Origin: Symbiodinium natans
Taxonomy: Eukaryota > Sar > Dinophyceae > Suessiales > Symbiodiniaceae
NCBI GenBank assembly: GCA_905221605.1
Contig: CAJNDS010000199.1
Location: forward strand, 1-64,000
DNA: 64,000 nt
Direction: 5' to 3'
The notes beneath the pieces are model-generated. The model made no database searches and was not told the origin of the DNA. It saw nothing but the letters and a program-made list of their open reading frames with translations. Shown here one piece after another: positions 1 to 10,447 of the stretch (position 1 is the first letter of the stretch; each line of letters begins with the position of its first letter). The translations under genes were made by a program, and so were the position numbers.

Positions 1-835
1 CTACCCCCGGTCTCTTGCGTAGAAACATAGAGAATCATCGTAATCCCGATATTAAATTGATGATTTCATAATTTCCAAGAATTAATAATAAGTGGAATGA
101 CGATAATTCGAACAAAGATTACGAGCTCCTAATAATAATGGATGGAAGAATAAATTAATATTAGAAATTTTAAATTAATGAAATATATTTTAAATTAATG
201 AAATATATTCAAAATATTTCTTAATCTATGCAATTGAATTCAATATATTGTTCATATATCAAGAGGTATCATATCCGAAATTTGTTTTTTAATTTAATTC
301 GAATCCTGAATCCAAAAATCTCCCAAATAATCTATTTAATAATATTCTTCATATTCCTATTTCAAATTCTTCTAAATCCTTAATAATCCTTCTAAATCCT
401 TTAAAACCCCTTCTAAATCCTTCCATAATCTTCTAAATTCATCTAAATATCAGGAAATCCTTGAAGAATTTTTCTAAAACCTTTAAAATCCATCTAATCC
501 CTTCAAAATATTTTATAATCCCTTCTAAACCCCTCGATTCCTTCTAAATCCTTTCAAAACCCTCCAAAAATATTCTACAAAACCCTTCAAATCCCTTCGA
601 CATTCTCCTCAAATTATTCTAAGCCTACGAAACCTTCGACACCCTTCTGAACCCAAAAACTCTAAACTATTCTAAACCCTTCGAACCCATTTTTCCACCA
701 TTCTAAACCTTTCTAAGTCGACATCCTTCCAAGCCTTTCTACACCCTTCTAAACCCTACGCAACCCTGCTAAACTCTTAAGAACACTTCTAAAGCCTTCT
801 AAAACCCCTTCGAAACCCTTCTAAACAATCTAGTG
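1..835. repeat. AT-rich, degenerate CCTTCTAAA-type repeat region
   Basis: The first 350 bases are strongly AT-rich. From about 360 to 835 the plus strand repeats variants of CCTTCTAAATCC and CCTTCTAAACCC with a loose 8-12 base period. No coding frame, RNA gene or mobile-element protein is visible. The composition differs sharply from the roughly balanced sequence after 1.1 kb. Confidence 0.7.
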
Positions 836-849
836 CCAAAACATAAGTG

Positions 850-1083
850 TTTTCGCTAGTGCTTTTTGAGGCTTTTCGGCAAGGATGTTGAAGTAAATTG
901 AATACATGGACCAACGAGTTTGAGTAAATTGACGACTTCTTACGAAAATTAAGTGAAACATGTGAATTTTCGCTAGTACCATTTGAGGCTTTTCGCAAAG
1001 AGGTTCAAGCAAATTGAAAATCTGGACCAAAGAGTTTTACATCAATCGAGACTTCTTACGAAATATAGCTGAACCTCTTTATT
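850..1083. repeat. Tandem duplication, 117-bp unit, two copies
   Basis: Copy one is 850-966 and copy two 967-1083. Both begin TTTTCGCTAGT, continue with TTTGAGGCTTTTCG, share an AAATTGAA/GGACCAA core and end near GACTTCTTACGAAA. The copies are diverged but keep order and spacing. Two overlapping minus-strand open frames here are by-products. Confidence 0.75.
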
Positions 1084-2238
1084 TTGCGTTTCCTCAGTTC
1101 TTTGAGCATGCTCTAGTCTTCATGTCTTAAGTGAGGCAACCCCGAAATCTTTCGTTGTACCAAAAGTTCTGCGCTGGCGCATGAGGGCGAAGCCCCTAAA
1201 ATTTAGAGTTTAAGGTCTAGGGTTTAGGATTGAATTCTCTGGTTTTGCTGTTTGAGGGCTTACTTGGGGTTTAAGATTTGTAGATTTGCCTGGCGGTCAT
1301 TTACAAGGCACTGAAAGCGGGTCATACACCTTAACCTACCAGCACCCAATTTCGGCCCTAGACCCTTGAGGTCTCCGAAACCTGTGCCTTAAACCGCTGA
1401 AAACCCTAAACCCAAGGCCCTTAACGCGAAAGCCAAAAAAAACCTTCTCTGACCTGCAACTCCTCGACACTGCGCACCGTGGTGCGGATGGGTCAGGGCT
1501 TTGGGACTCTAAGGCTGAGGCTTAGGTGTGTATGTGGGTTAAAAGTTAAGTTAAGGGCTTATGATTCTGAATGGGGCTGTTCACTGGAATGGGTGGTATG
1601 GAAAGGCACAGGTAGGGGCCTTTGCCCCACTGCAAAGTATCAGAAGCGAGACTTTAGCTCAGCCTTCTGTCATGCTCAGCAAGTGTTGTATACATGGCTG
1701 ATTCATTGCCTTCTCGATCTCCTGCCTCGAGAAAGGCTCAGGAAAAGGATTCATCCCTTCCCCCAGCAACACGCCTCCACTGGCTCCTGGTGCCATTGCA
1801 AGAAGTGGGGCGATTTTCTTGCTAGGGATCCAGGCAACACAAACCAGAATCCAAATACAAGATCCCGGATTTCCAGCGCTAGGCTGCTGCCTCCCAGTTC
1901 GGCATGTGTCAAATGAACGACCGATCGAGAAGTTGCCACTACAGCTTGCGAGGACAATGTCAGTCAGACTATGTTATACCCAAGACAGGCAGCATACTCT
2001 GGTGCTGCTACGGTATCGGCGCTTGACACGCTATCCGCTCGGGAGTGCTAAAATCCATCTCTGTACACACGTCCTGGAGCTGGGACACAGAGCACAATTG
2101 TAGAACGCAAAGTCCTGTGAACCCCACTAAGCTTGGTGATGTCTATGACGAATGCACTGACCAATCCCCTTGGAACCGAATCGGATTGAATCAGACTGAG
2201 TCAGTTGTCATCTTGTCTATGTCTCGCATTGCTCTGAT
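1084..2238. other. Non-coding stretch with a telomere-like remnant
   Basis: The sequence between the 117-bp repeat and the ankyrin exon holds short degenerate TTTAGGG/CCCTAAA-like pieces around 1200-1430. Several small frames occur on both strands, but none shows a recognisable domain or splice context. Confidence 0.4.
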
Positions 2239-3475
2239 TCACAGCTCAAGCGTCACCAGGGACCCAAACGGTAGCATGTTGAGGGTGGCGCTTCCTGTGA
2301 CGGGCCCACCCGAAATTTCATGCGCCAGATCGGCAGTTCGGCCGGCACCTGACAAGGCCATGCGAAGGAAGTCCGGCACCTGCATCTCTTCGGCCAAGGT
2401 CAGCGCCGTCTTATTTCGGGTGTTCCGGATCTCGAGGTCCGCCCTGGCCACAATCAGGAAAGCTGCAACATCGAAGAGCCCGGCCACGATGCTGACCATC
2501 AGGGGCGTAGCACCCCAGCTGTTCACGGATATCCATGTGAAGGTTGTTGGCCGCCAACGGTGCTTCAGCCGCATCGCCGCATTCACCATCCACAAGGTCG
2601 AGCGAGCCTTCGGACAAAAGCGCTCGTTGATGTCGGCCCGGGCCTGCAGCAATGTGGCCGCGGACTCCACGCTGGCATTCTGCGTAGCCATCATGAGGTA
2701 CAGCATCAGATTCAAGGGCTGCGGCGCCTCCAGCAGGACCTTCATGCTCTGCACGCACCCCATCGTACAGGCAGTGGCAAATGGTGTGAGGCTCAGACAG
2801 GATCTCGCAGTTTTCAAACTTAGATCTGCGCCCTCGGCGCACAGCATCCGCACAGCTTCTGCGTTGTTGGCTCCACAGGCTGCGTGCAGGGGGCGTGACT
2901 TGATCGCATCCTTGGCATCGACACCGGCCCGCCGTGCGATCAGAACTCTCAGGCACTCGTTGTGACCGTTGAATGCACAGACTGCCAACAGGGAGGTGTT
3001 CCGGCTGATGCCCAACTTCGGGCATGTCTTGCAGACCCTGTCGTTCGGGTCTGCTCGATGTCTCAATAGAGACTCCAGGAGCAGCGGATCCCCGCGCACG
3101 GCCGCGTAGCATATGGGCGAGAAGCCCCCCACGTCACGCTCAGCTATATGGCTGAAGCCCATCTGGTACAGGAAGCTGGCGAGCTTCGGTTCCTTGGAGA
3201 CCTCTGCTTTGAGCAGTGATGGATGTGATGCATCAAACTCATCACATCCGATCAGGAAACCATCGAAGACCTGAATGGGAAGATTGCGGAAGATCCGGAA
3301 TTGCTCGTTCAGAAGGAAACGGTAGCTGACCAAGTCGCCTTTCCTTAGACAGTATAGCAACTTCTGCTTCACCAGTTCTCGAACAATTCCGGCAACCTTC
3401 TCACGGTCGCTCTCGAAGCTGAAAACCCCCCCGCCGGGTGAGTTCTTCTCCAACGTGGTCACCAGCGCAACGTGC
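2239..3475 (-). CDS. Ankyrin-repeat 3' exon of the TIR/HET-like gene
   Basis: This single exon encodes about 410 residues. A linker (FSFESDREKVAGIVRELVKQ, then YCLRKGDLVSYRFLLNEQ) leads into six or seven ankyrin repeats. Recognisable repeat cores include GFSPICYAAVRGDPLLLESL, SRPLHAACGANNAEAVRML and GATPLMVSIVAGLFDVAAFL, followed by NKTALTLAEEMQVPDFLRMA and a tail ending LVTLEL. Ankyrin repeats bind partner proteins. It looks like a free-standing open frame beginning at 3462, but that start is an in-frame GTG, and the frame joins the preceding exon through a proposed 49-base GT-AG intron (3524-3476). Confidence 0.85.
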
Positions 3476-5397
3476 CTTAGAACTGTCTGCTACAAAGCTG
3501 CTTAAAACCTGTTCGGAGGGATACTTGTTCGTTTGGCCTTGCTGCCTGGAGCTCTCCACCCGGATCATGAGGTTGTCGTGTGCCGGGCACAATTCACGGG
3601 CAAGACTCTCCGTGCGGCACCATGCCCTTTGCCGCCAGCTCTTGTAGTTCAAGATCCGATCCTCGTGGTCTGGAGTGATAAGGCTGTGCGGATCAAGACA
3701 CAGGTCATGGCGATGATGCGACTACTGCGCGACCTACTGCCAGAAACAGCCGTGCAAGTGCAAGACTCATGATGTAATAGCGGCTATGGATCCTTTGCAA
3801 GCTCATTCAGGACTAATCCGCCTCACTTGCCGCATTACCGCCTTGTTCAACAAGCTGCGAATGAGCCGTTGCTCCCCGAGAGAAAGAGGAAGGAAAAGGA
3901 ACTAGCAAGCCTAGTTGTTGTCGCGTCTTGGCTCTAAAATCTATCGTCTCGGCTTTCAGACTTGCGGACATGAAACGACGAACCCCCGAACCCTGAACAC
4001 CTCCCCAGGTTGGGCAGGGTTGGATTCTTGCTCTTTGGCCCCTGCTGTCAGGAGATCTCCAGGGTGTAGGGTTAAGGGCTTGAGGTTGAGGGATTCGTTT
4101 CCGACATCCGAACTTCCTCCTCGCCCGCCCTGACCGAGGGTGACAGGATGACGAAGAGCTCGCAGCGCTGCACGTACATTGGGATGCTGTCGATGGCCAG
4201 CTGGAGACCTTCTCTAAGGCGTAGTGGGGGGTTCTATGGAGAATATGTTCGTAGGAATGAGATACCTGGCAGAGGCAATGGAATCAGATGCGGAAACCTC
4301 AAAGAGGAGGCTGCTTGTACATGGGTACTTGGATGCCAGTAGTTGGATGCCAAAAAGAACACCCGGAAAAGGGCACTACGACGAAGACCTTCAATTTTTT
4401 GGGGGGCGATCCTGAATTATTCGGGAGGCCTGCTGGAGTTCGGGAGAGGTCCGGTGTCGCACCGTGCTGGGGGCAGGAGAAGAAATCGTACCAAAGGAAG
4501 AGCGGCTTCTCCTAGGTGCCAGGTCTGAAGCAAAGATAAGAGGATGCTTCTGATGAGCTCTCTAAGAATATAGAAGAAAAGAAACCCAAACCACAAAAAG
4601 AAAAAAGATGTTCGAAGACACATCCTGAACCCTAAACCCACCAAGTCTCGATGATGTCGGCGTTTGAGTAGCCATGGGGATGTCCGAAGAGCACTTCAGT
4701 GGTGACGTCGATGGAGACGCTGCTTACACCTCCGACTCCGCTCATAGGGATTCCTAGTATACAGGGTTCAAAAGGCTTAGAGTAGGGTCTATAGGACATG
4801 GTGCTCTGGGCCTTTTGGCGCATTGATTCATCCAGTATTCATCCCTTGGCATGGTAACACCCACCTGTGACCAGATTCTGCAGCGCTTCCTGGAGAACCC
4901 TCGTCTGCTTGAACTCAGGATCGGGATGGTCTTGTCCCAGCCACTGGTGCGACACGAAAATGGCGCGTCCCATCTCGGGCTCAAACGTCACCAGGATCCC
5001 CTGCCGAGGGATCTATCCGGTTGAAAGCAAGGCCTGATAGTTGCGCTGGGTTGCTACGAAGCCTGAACAGGAGTTTCGATGATAAGAAGGAGGGCACCTA
5101 TGCTAGATTCCGCCTCGGCCAATAACGTCTCATGGGGCTCGATGCAGGTCATGGACATGAAGCTCGACAAAGGCACCTCGTAGGCAAAGCAAGAACAGAG
5201 ACTAAGGATGACGAGACTATGGTAGTCACAGGCAACCTAAAGATGATGGCCACTTCGCAGAAGGGTCCGAATCTCATCCAAAGCGCCGTGTACATGGGAA
5301 ATAGAGGGTCCGCTTCATCTGGCCCCACCCGCCGCAGTTCCTGCACGAAGTTCTCCAGCGCAGACGGCATGGAAGGCAGGCTCACCGCCCACTTCGT
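2239..5397 (-). CDS. TIR/HET-like domain plus ankyrin-repeat protein, eight exons
   Basis: Proposed exons, 5' to 3' on the minus strand: about 5397-5287, 5176-5114, 5000-4865, 4753 to about 4650, 4511 to about 4400, 4213-4125, 3669-3525 and 3475-2239. Joined, they read through LFPMYT, PLSSFMSMTCIEPHETL, GRAIFVSHQW, FLWYDFFSCPQ, LAIDSIPMYVQRCELFVILS and WRQRAWCRTESLAREL, then ankyrin repeats to a TGA stop. This motif order is one I know from a large family in Symbiodinium. Where both ends of an intron could be set, phases agree. Donors after 5287, 5114 and probably 4125 read GC, those after 4865 and 3525 read GT, and that after exon 4 is GA or GC. The end of exon 5 and the first exon are unresolved. 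The VSHQW and WCRTE blocks resemble the first strand and the glutamate helix of TIR domains, suggesting a signalling role (inference). Confidence 0.75.
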
Positions 5398-7270
5398 TGA
5401 GTGTTGAACTTGGGCCGGTGCTGAAAAATGCGGTCTGTGGCCCGTTCATCCCAAGTATGCCCTCCCAGGCCCATATTCCAAGCTGGAGACATAACATGTG
5501 CCGTGATACGACGCTGGAACTCCTAACAACGGCACTGGACTACAACGGATCAGGCTAATGGTTTCAATAGCGACTACTATGGATTTGCTTGCTACATACT
5601 TCTTCTTTGCCGCTAGTACAATTACAGACCCCCACAACAGAAATAATCGAACTGCAGATTCTTCAGCGACCTCGGGTAAGTAGGTGGTGCAAATGCGTCC
5701 TCTCATTGTTTTCGATGGATTGATGGAGTTCGAGGCATACCCCAAACCCCTAAACCTCAAGCCCTAACCCCACAACCCTCAATCCCAAACATCCCCGAAC
5801 CCGAAGGCCCTGCAAAAAAAAGCTCACGCCCCGTAGCGGCGTGGAAGGTCCGTCGTTTCTTGAAGGACTCTATAGACCCGTAGAGGTTCCATGAAGGTCT
5901 CTACGAAGTTTCCGATAATGACTCCAAACGGATTCTCTAAATAAGGGTCCCGCTCTGGATACCCCAGAATGGTGCTTATTGAAATCGGGACCCGACCAGG
6001 GACCCTCGAAAGACCCTAATGTAGAGAGCTCCCCATACTATCGCTCTTTAGGGCTTGACCCTGGGGGTTGAAGGATTTAGGGTTTGAGGCTTTTTCACCC
6101 TTTGGTGGGTTTAGCGTTTAGGGTTTCGGCTTCAGTGTTTGGGGTTTAGGGTCGTCTAGGGTTTAGGGTGCCTGGGGTTGAAAGTTTCGGAGTTCAGATA
6201 TCTTTTCGTCGCTCGACGAGAAATAGAGAAGTAAAGATTTTGCAAACTCTAGCATAATATAATTTTGAAAATCTTGGATCTTAGAACAAGTATCTTCTCA
6301 GTGGGCGAAAAGAAAACGGAAACCTTATCACTTCATGCACCAAGCTAAGTACCCTCTCATATGAAATTAAAAGAATCCCCCAAAATAACAACGTAAACGA
6401 AATCTATTGGCGAAATCCCAATAGTTTTGAATTTCGATTTGCCATGAGAATTAGAGGTGGCAATTCAAATTCATCCTATTTAGTAGTACGTATTTTGTGT
6501 GGTCCAGTTGGGCTAGAAATGTTCTTGTAATTGTGTTGTTGTATGTTGCGACCCATCGGAAATTGGGGGTAACGCACGCCGCCGTGCCTCGGGTTCCTGA
6601 GTCTTCTTCGCATCCATTATATTACCGATTCAGTTTCCTATTCAATTTGACATCCATATGAGATAGCCACGACCCTGCATGACGTTTACATTCTTCCGAG
6701 CTGGGCACTTTTTCATTTAAGCAACAAGGGCATGATGCTCTCCCAGCCTCAGATGCATCTCAAATCTCATCGCGAAGCACATGCCAATCCAATCCACGTC
6801 TTCGGCCCGAATGCAAACAAGTTGCTGCCGCCGAGCGGAAATTGCACGAAAGGCAGCTTCGCCTCCGAGCACAGCATTCAAGAGCATCGCCCTGACGGGT
6901 GTCATAACGGGCGTCAACAAGGCAGCAAAGTTGTTGAGGCAGAAGATTTATGGTGATGGTCAGGCAAGGGCCGCAGAGAGCTGGTCCATGAACTTTTGGT
7001 TGAGCGATGGTTCCTGCAGAAGGAATTACGGACTTAGAGAACCTTAACAGCGCAACTGTCGATGCCATCTGCCCTGAGCTGAAAGATCAAGGATCTGAAG
7101 AGCCTTCTTCTCATGCCCCAGGGTGAAGTCATCAACCAAAAGGGTCTGCGATGTGAAGTGGCATACCTTCCCAGGCAAACAGCAGCTCCACAACACAACG
7201 ACCAACACTTCCCACAGCTGAAACACCCTTAGATACCCCTAGCCAACTACAAGAAGCAGGATCAGGCAGC
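5398..7270. other. Intergenic stretch with TTTAGGG-like islands
   Basis: Degenerate CCCTAAACC occurs at about 5730-5800, and degenerate TTTAGGG at about 6035-6190 on the plus strand. The part from 6190 to 6560 is AT-rich. Short minus-strand frames at 6717-6920 and 7044-7226 could be exons, but I recognise nothing in them. Confidence 0.4.
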
Positions 7271-7275
7271 GCTTG

Positions 7276-7365
7276 CCTTCGACTGAGGTCGATCTACAAC
7301 GATCAGGTCGTCATAGTCGAAATCATTCAGCTCAAGCCACGTCTGCGTCACATTGAAGGCGTCCT
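7276..7365 (-). CDS. Possible terminal exon, unknown gene
   Basis: Reading the minus strand after an acceptor-like TTGTAG gives WHVGRQDAFNVTQTW, then LELNDFDYDDLIVVD and a stop. The residue composition looks like protein rather than random frame. Upstream minus-strand sequence (7395-7520) holds another protein-like stretch, RERYFIRFLTARGTYEDL. I cannot name the family. The two may belong to one gene. Confidence 0.3.
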
Positions 7366-8051
7366 GGCGGCCCACATGCCACCTACAAGTTCAGCCCTCA
7401 ACCCGTGTGCAACTCTGTGAAATTTTGTCGCATACTGCAAGCTGATGCCATGCTCCCCTTTGGTGAATGACAAGTCCTCGTACGTCCCACGGGCTGTGAG
7501 AAAGCGGATGAAGTACCGCTCGCGTAGCCTTCCGTGTGCAACACATAGGCTGACTGCTGGTTCCGACAGCTTTTGAAGCTAAGCCGCTTGAGTGACAAAA
7601 CACAAAATTTCTACGGCAAAAAACGGAAACTGTTCCCGATGGGCCTAAAAACGACGAGATGCTCGATTTACTTGAGCCATTTGCTTGATGACACAACCAT
7701 TGCAAAAAGATCGCGTTTGTTCGGCAAGGAAGCTGGCACTTCACGAAGCAAAAGCTCCACATGCCGGGCGATTGAATAAATTGAACAAAAGGCTTTTGAA
7801 GGTCCGGCCCAGGAGTGTGTTAAGAAATTTTATTAATTAAGAAATCTGGACCTGGACCGGCCACACATTTTAAAATCCAGGGCCTCGCGGGCTCGCCCAA
7901 AAAAATTCCGCCGAGGAAGTATTAAGTAACGTTCTCTGTCATATTTACCAAGAACCCAAGAAACTGCAAGCCTCAAACCCTCTAATCCCAGGGCTCAGGG
8001 CTCAGTGCTCAGGGCTCAGGGCGCAGGGGCTTAGGGCTTAGGGCGGAAGAG

Positions 8052-8128
8052 GCCCGGCACAAAAAGTCACCTTTTTTGAGGTGTTTCAGGCCGGAAAGGC
8101 CCAAATAAGGTGACTTTTTGTGCCGGGC
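8052..8128. repeat. 77-bp hairpin element, copy 1
   Basis: A perfect 22-base inverted repeat (left arm GCCCGGCACAAAAAGTCACC then TT at 8052-8073, right arm 8107-8128) encloses a 33-base loop. The loop contains GAGGTGTTTCAGGCCGGAAA and a smaller GGCC-based stem. No coding capacity. It looks like a miniature non-autonomous element or a foldable unit of a longer repeat. Confidence 0.8.
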
Positions 8129-8287
8129 TCTGCCGGGCTCTTGCGGGGAAGCCTTTAAGGGCTCAGGGCTCAGGGCTCAGGGCTCAGGCTCAGGGCTCAG
8201 GGCTCAGGGCTCAGCGCTCAGGGCTCAGGGCTCAAAAAGAGCTTTTTTCTTTGGCCAATGTTGGTTGAAATGTTTCATGTATTCAAG

Positions 8288-8359
8288 GGCCACATGGTGT
8301 AGTGGTATCACATGCGCTTCGCATGCGGAAGGCCCTGGGTTCAATCCCCAGTGTGTCCA
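8288..8359 (+). tRNA. tRNA-Ala (anticodon CGC)
   Basis: The 72-base cloverleaf has acceptor GGCCACA pairing with TGTGTCC (one C-T mismatch, third pair), a short D arm (GTG...CAC) and a T arm CTGGG-TTCAATC-CCCAG. The discriminator is A, and no CCA is encoded. The anticodon loop is TTCGCAT, giving CGC for alanine. The anticodon stem has one G-G mismatch. Internal RNA polymerase III boxes are present (TGGTGTAGTGG and GGTTCAATCCC), but the downstream T run is only three bases. Two stem mismatches and the position inside a repeat cluster leave open a tRNA-derived SINE head or a decayed copy. Confidence 0.7.
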
Positions 8360-8390
8360 TTTCTCAGACAGACAAAAGCTTAGGGCGGAA

Positions 8391-8468
8391 GGCATAAAAA
8401 GTCACCTTTTTGAGGTGTTTCAGGCCGGAAAGGCCCAAAAAAGGTGTGACTTTTTGTGCCGGGCTCTG
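8391..8468. repeat. 77-bp hairpin element, copy 2 (left arm damaged)
   Basis: The loop and the right arm (GTGACTTTTTGTGCCGGGC) match copy 1. The left arm begins GGCATAAAAAGTCACC, having lost the GCCCGGCAC start. It follows the tRNA gene by about 30 bases. Confidence 0.75.
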
Positions 8469-8542
8469 CCGGGCTCTTGCGGGGAAGCCTTTAAGGGCTC
8501 AGGGCTCAGGGGGCTCAGGGCTTAGGGCTTAGGGCGGCAGAG

Positions 8543-8618
8543 GCCCGGCACAAAAAGTCACTTTTTTGAGGTGTTTCAGGCCGGAAAGGCCCAAATAAGG
8601 TGACTTTTTGTGCCGGGC
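8543..8618. repeat. 77-bp hairpin element, copy 3
   Basis: It starts GCCCGGCACAAAAAGTCAC and ends GTGACTTTTTGTGCCGGGC, with the same loop as copy 1. A short TTTTCCCCGCG spacer separates it from the TTTAGGG run. Confidence 0.8.
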
Positions 8619-8630
8619 CTTTTCCCCGCG

Positions 8631-8705
8631 TTTAGGGTTTAGGGTTTAGGGTGTAGGGTTTAGGGTTTAGGGTTTAGGGTTTAGGGTTTAGGGTTTAGAG
8701 CTTAG
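8631..8705 (+). repeat. Internal TTTAGGG array
   Basis: About ten nearly perfect TTTAGGG units, with one GTGTAGGG variant. This is the telomere repeat type of plants and many alveolates. Here it lies internally, directly after hairpin copy 3. Confidence 0.85.
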
Positions 8706-10310
8706 AGCACACCGAAAAGCTCTACACTGGTGAGTTACATGTTCCCCAACTCTGTCCCTATACTCACCTCTAATCAACCCTCGAATAAGAAATATATTTC
8801 AGGGTCTGGTTCAAACCTAACTTTCTTATTTCCATTTGGGGTTTTAAGAAATTTCGAAACCCTGGCTGAAAAAGGCAGATTTCTTATTAGAAGCCTCAGC
8901 CGTCCCCCGCCCCAAAACAGCCAGAATCCACAAAGGTAAAACTGCAAAATTCAGCCGAAGCACCAACAAGCTTCAAACAAATCAGCGGCAAACATGGCAT
9001 CAAGCCTGTTGCGAAACTTCATGCCAAAACACAAGGCCACTTGCCTTCGAAGCGCATCGGCTGCACCAGGAACTGGGAGATCCTTAATGACCTTAATCTC
9101 AAACAACCGGTGCAACTCAAAACCTGAAGCTCTGAAAAGACACCGTGCCAAGAGCAAAGTCTATAGCATTTTTGCTTCCCGCCTCGCTGGCCATGTAGGC
9201 TCTCTTGTCTCCCTTCCACCGCCTGGAGAAATTGGGCCAGGCTGCTGATTCAGGCAGTTTGCCGTGCACTTTGGTCAGTCGGATTGCTTATGTAAGCAGA
9301 GAGGTTAGCTGCATGACATACAGTATGTGCAATAGGTTCAGATAGGTTCAGATACTGTGAAGCCTGAGTACCCAGACCTGGCCTTACGCGCTCCATGGAC
9401 AGGGACACCACCTTTTGTGTCCAAAGCGCTCGCACGTGCCAACAGCTGTGCTTGTCAATATGAACGACAGAGCAAAGATCAAGGGATGGAAGTCGAGGGC
9501 CCTGAGGGCCAGGCATTATCAATATCAACAAACAAGTGCTTGCGTTCAGATCGATACCTCGATGACTGCAGCTGATGACGACACCCTTCTCTGCAGGCAT
9601 TGGGACTTAGGGACTTCAGGAAGGTGCCGGTCGATCACCGCCAAGATCATGAACTCCGTCCTTACTGGGATGCTTCAGGCTAATTAGCAGCGACTGGCGA
9701 TGGCAAGCATCGATGGCAACCCAGGACCTAGTTCCCTCGGTCGAACATTTTCACATGCTCCTGCAAAGAGACGGAATGACAAACGCAGCGTCTGGACCTT
9801 GGCCCTGCACCATTCGCGCCGCACCTCCAGATACCTGCCAAACAGGCTGTTTTGCGGACTTGAAACAACATGCGATGACAACGGGCGAAAGCTCTCAAAA
9901 GCAACTCGACACAAACAGGTCAGAAGGTACGCTGTCCGGTAGCCTGTGCGGTGTCTGGGGTTTGTGCTTCTAAGCTATTAAGCCAGACCGCAGGGGGCAG
10001 AAGACTGCATTTCGCAGCAGTAGGGTGGCTTCGATCTGTACTAGGAACTGTGCCTGATGTATGCTTGAACTCTGCGTAGGTCTTGTGCCAGGACGCTGGT
10101 GCCGGTCTGGGCCAAACGGGGGTACGCACGCATTCTTAATTGGCAGCAGCCTGCATGGCTGATTCCTTGTGCCGGCGTGCATGCCGGTATACGCCGACAC
10201 CGGGCAGATGAGCTGCGTGGCCGTGCGAAGACTCAGGCAAGCACGGATTGATATCGCTCGTGGGGGAGACCTCGACACCAGCGAAATCAGCATGCAGGCT
10301 ACTAGGCCCC
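8706..10310. other. No clear gene
   Basis: A minus-strand frame at 8951-9157 contains RLFEIKVIKDLPVPGAADAL followed by RRQVALCFGMKFRNRLDAMF, which could be an exon. Overlapping plus-strand frames at 9700-9970 are less convincing. No domain was recognised. Confidence 0.3.
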
Positions 10311-10317
10311 CCCCCCG

Positions 10318-10447
10318 CGGACAAGACCTCAAGAGTGTACGGCATGGTCTTCACGTCCGCATCCTCCTCCTCCCATATGAAATCGACACCTGCAAAGATG
10401 AATCTGTGGATGTCTGCGGAATTTCGAATCCATGCAGCCCGTACCAA
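10318..10447 (-). CDS. Exon-like segment, unknown
   Basis: Minus-strand translation gives WIRNSADIHRFIFAGVDFIW followed by EEEDADVKTMPYTLEVLS. The mix of aromatic, acidic and hydrophobic residues looks protein-coding. A C8+ tract follows at the 3' side, where an intron might begin. No family was recognised. Confidence 0.35.

Larger units (their letters stand above)
7985..8540. repeat. GGGCTCA/GGGCTTA simple repeats around the hairpin elements
   Basis: Runs of the 7-mer GGGCTCA, with GGGCTTA variants, occur at about 7985-8045, 8158-8235 and 8495-8535. Each precedes or follows a copy of the 77-bp hairpin. The block GGGCTCTTGCGGGGAAGCC, followed by TTTAAGGGCTCAGGG, occurs twice (from about 8125 and 8462). 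This shows that the repeat and hairpin were duplicated together. Confidence 0.75.

Noticed and set aside
3460..3462. Start codon at 3462 for a separate ankyrin-repeat gene
   Set aside because: The codon is GTG, and upstream exons join in phase to give the known dinoflagellate domain order; it is an internal position.
8118..8525. Plus-strand frame of 135 codons
   Set aside because: It reads through GGGCTCA repeats, the tRNA gene and a hairpin; not protein-like.
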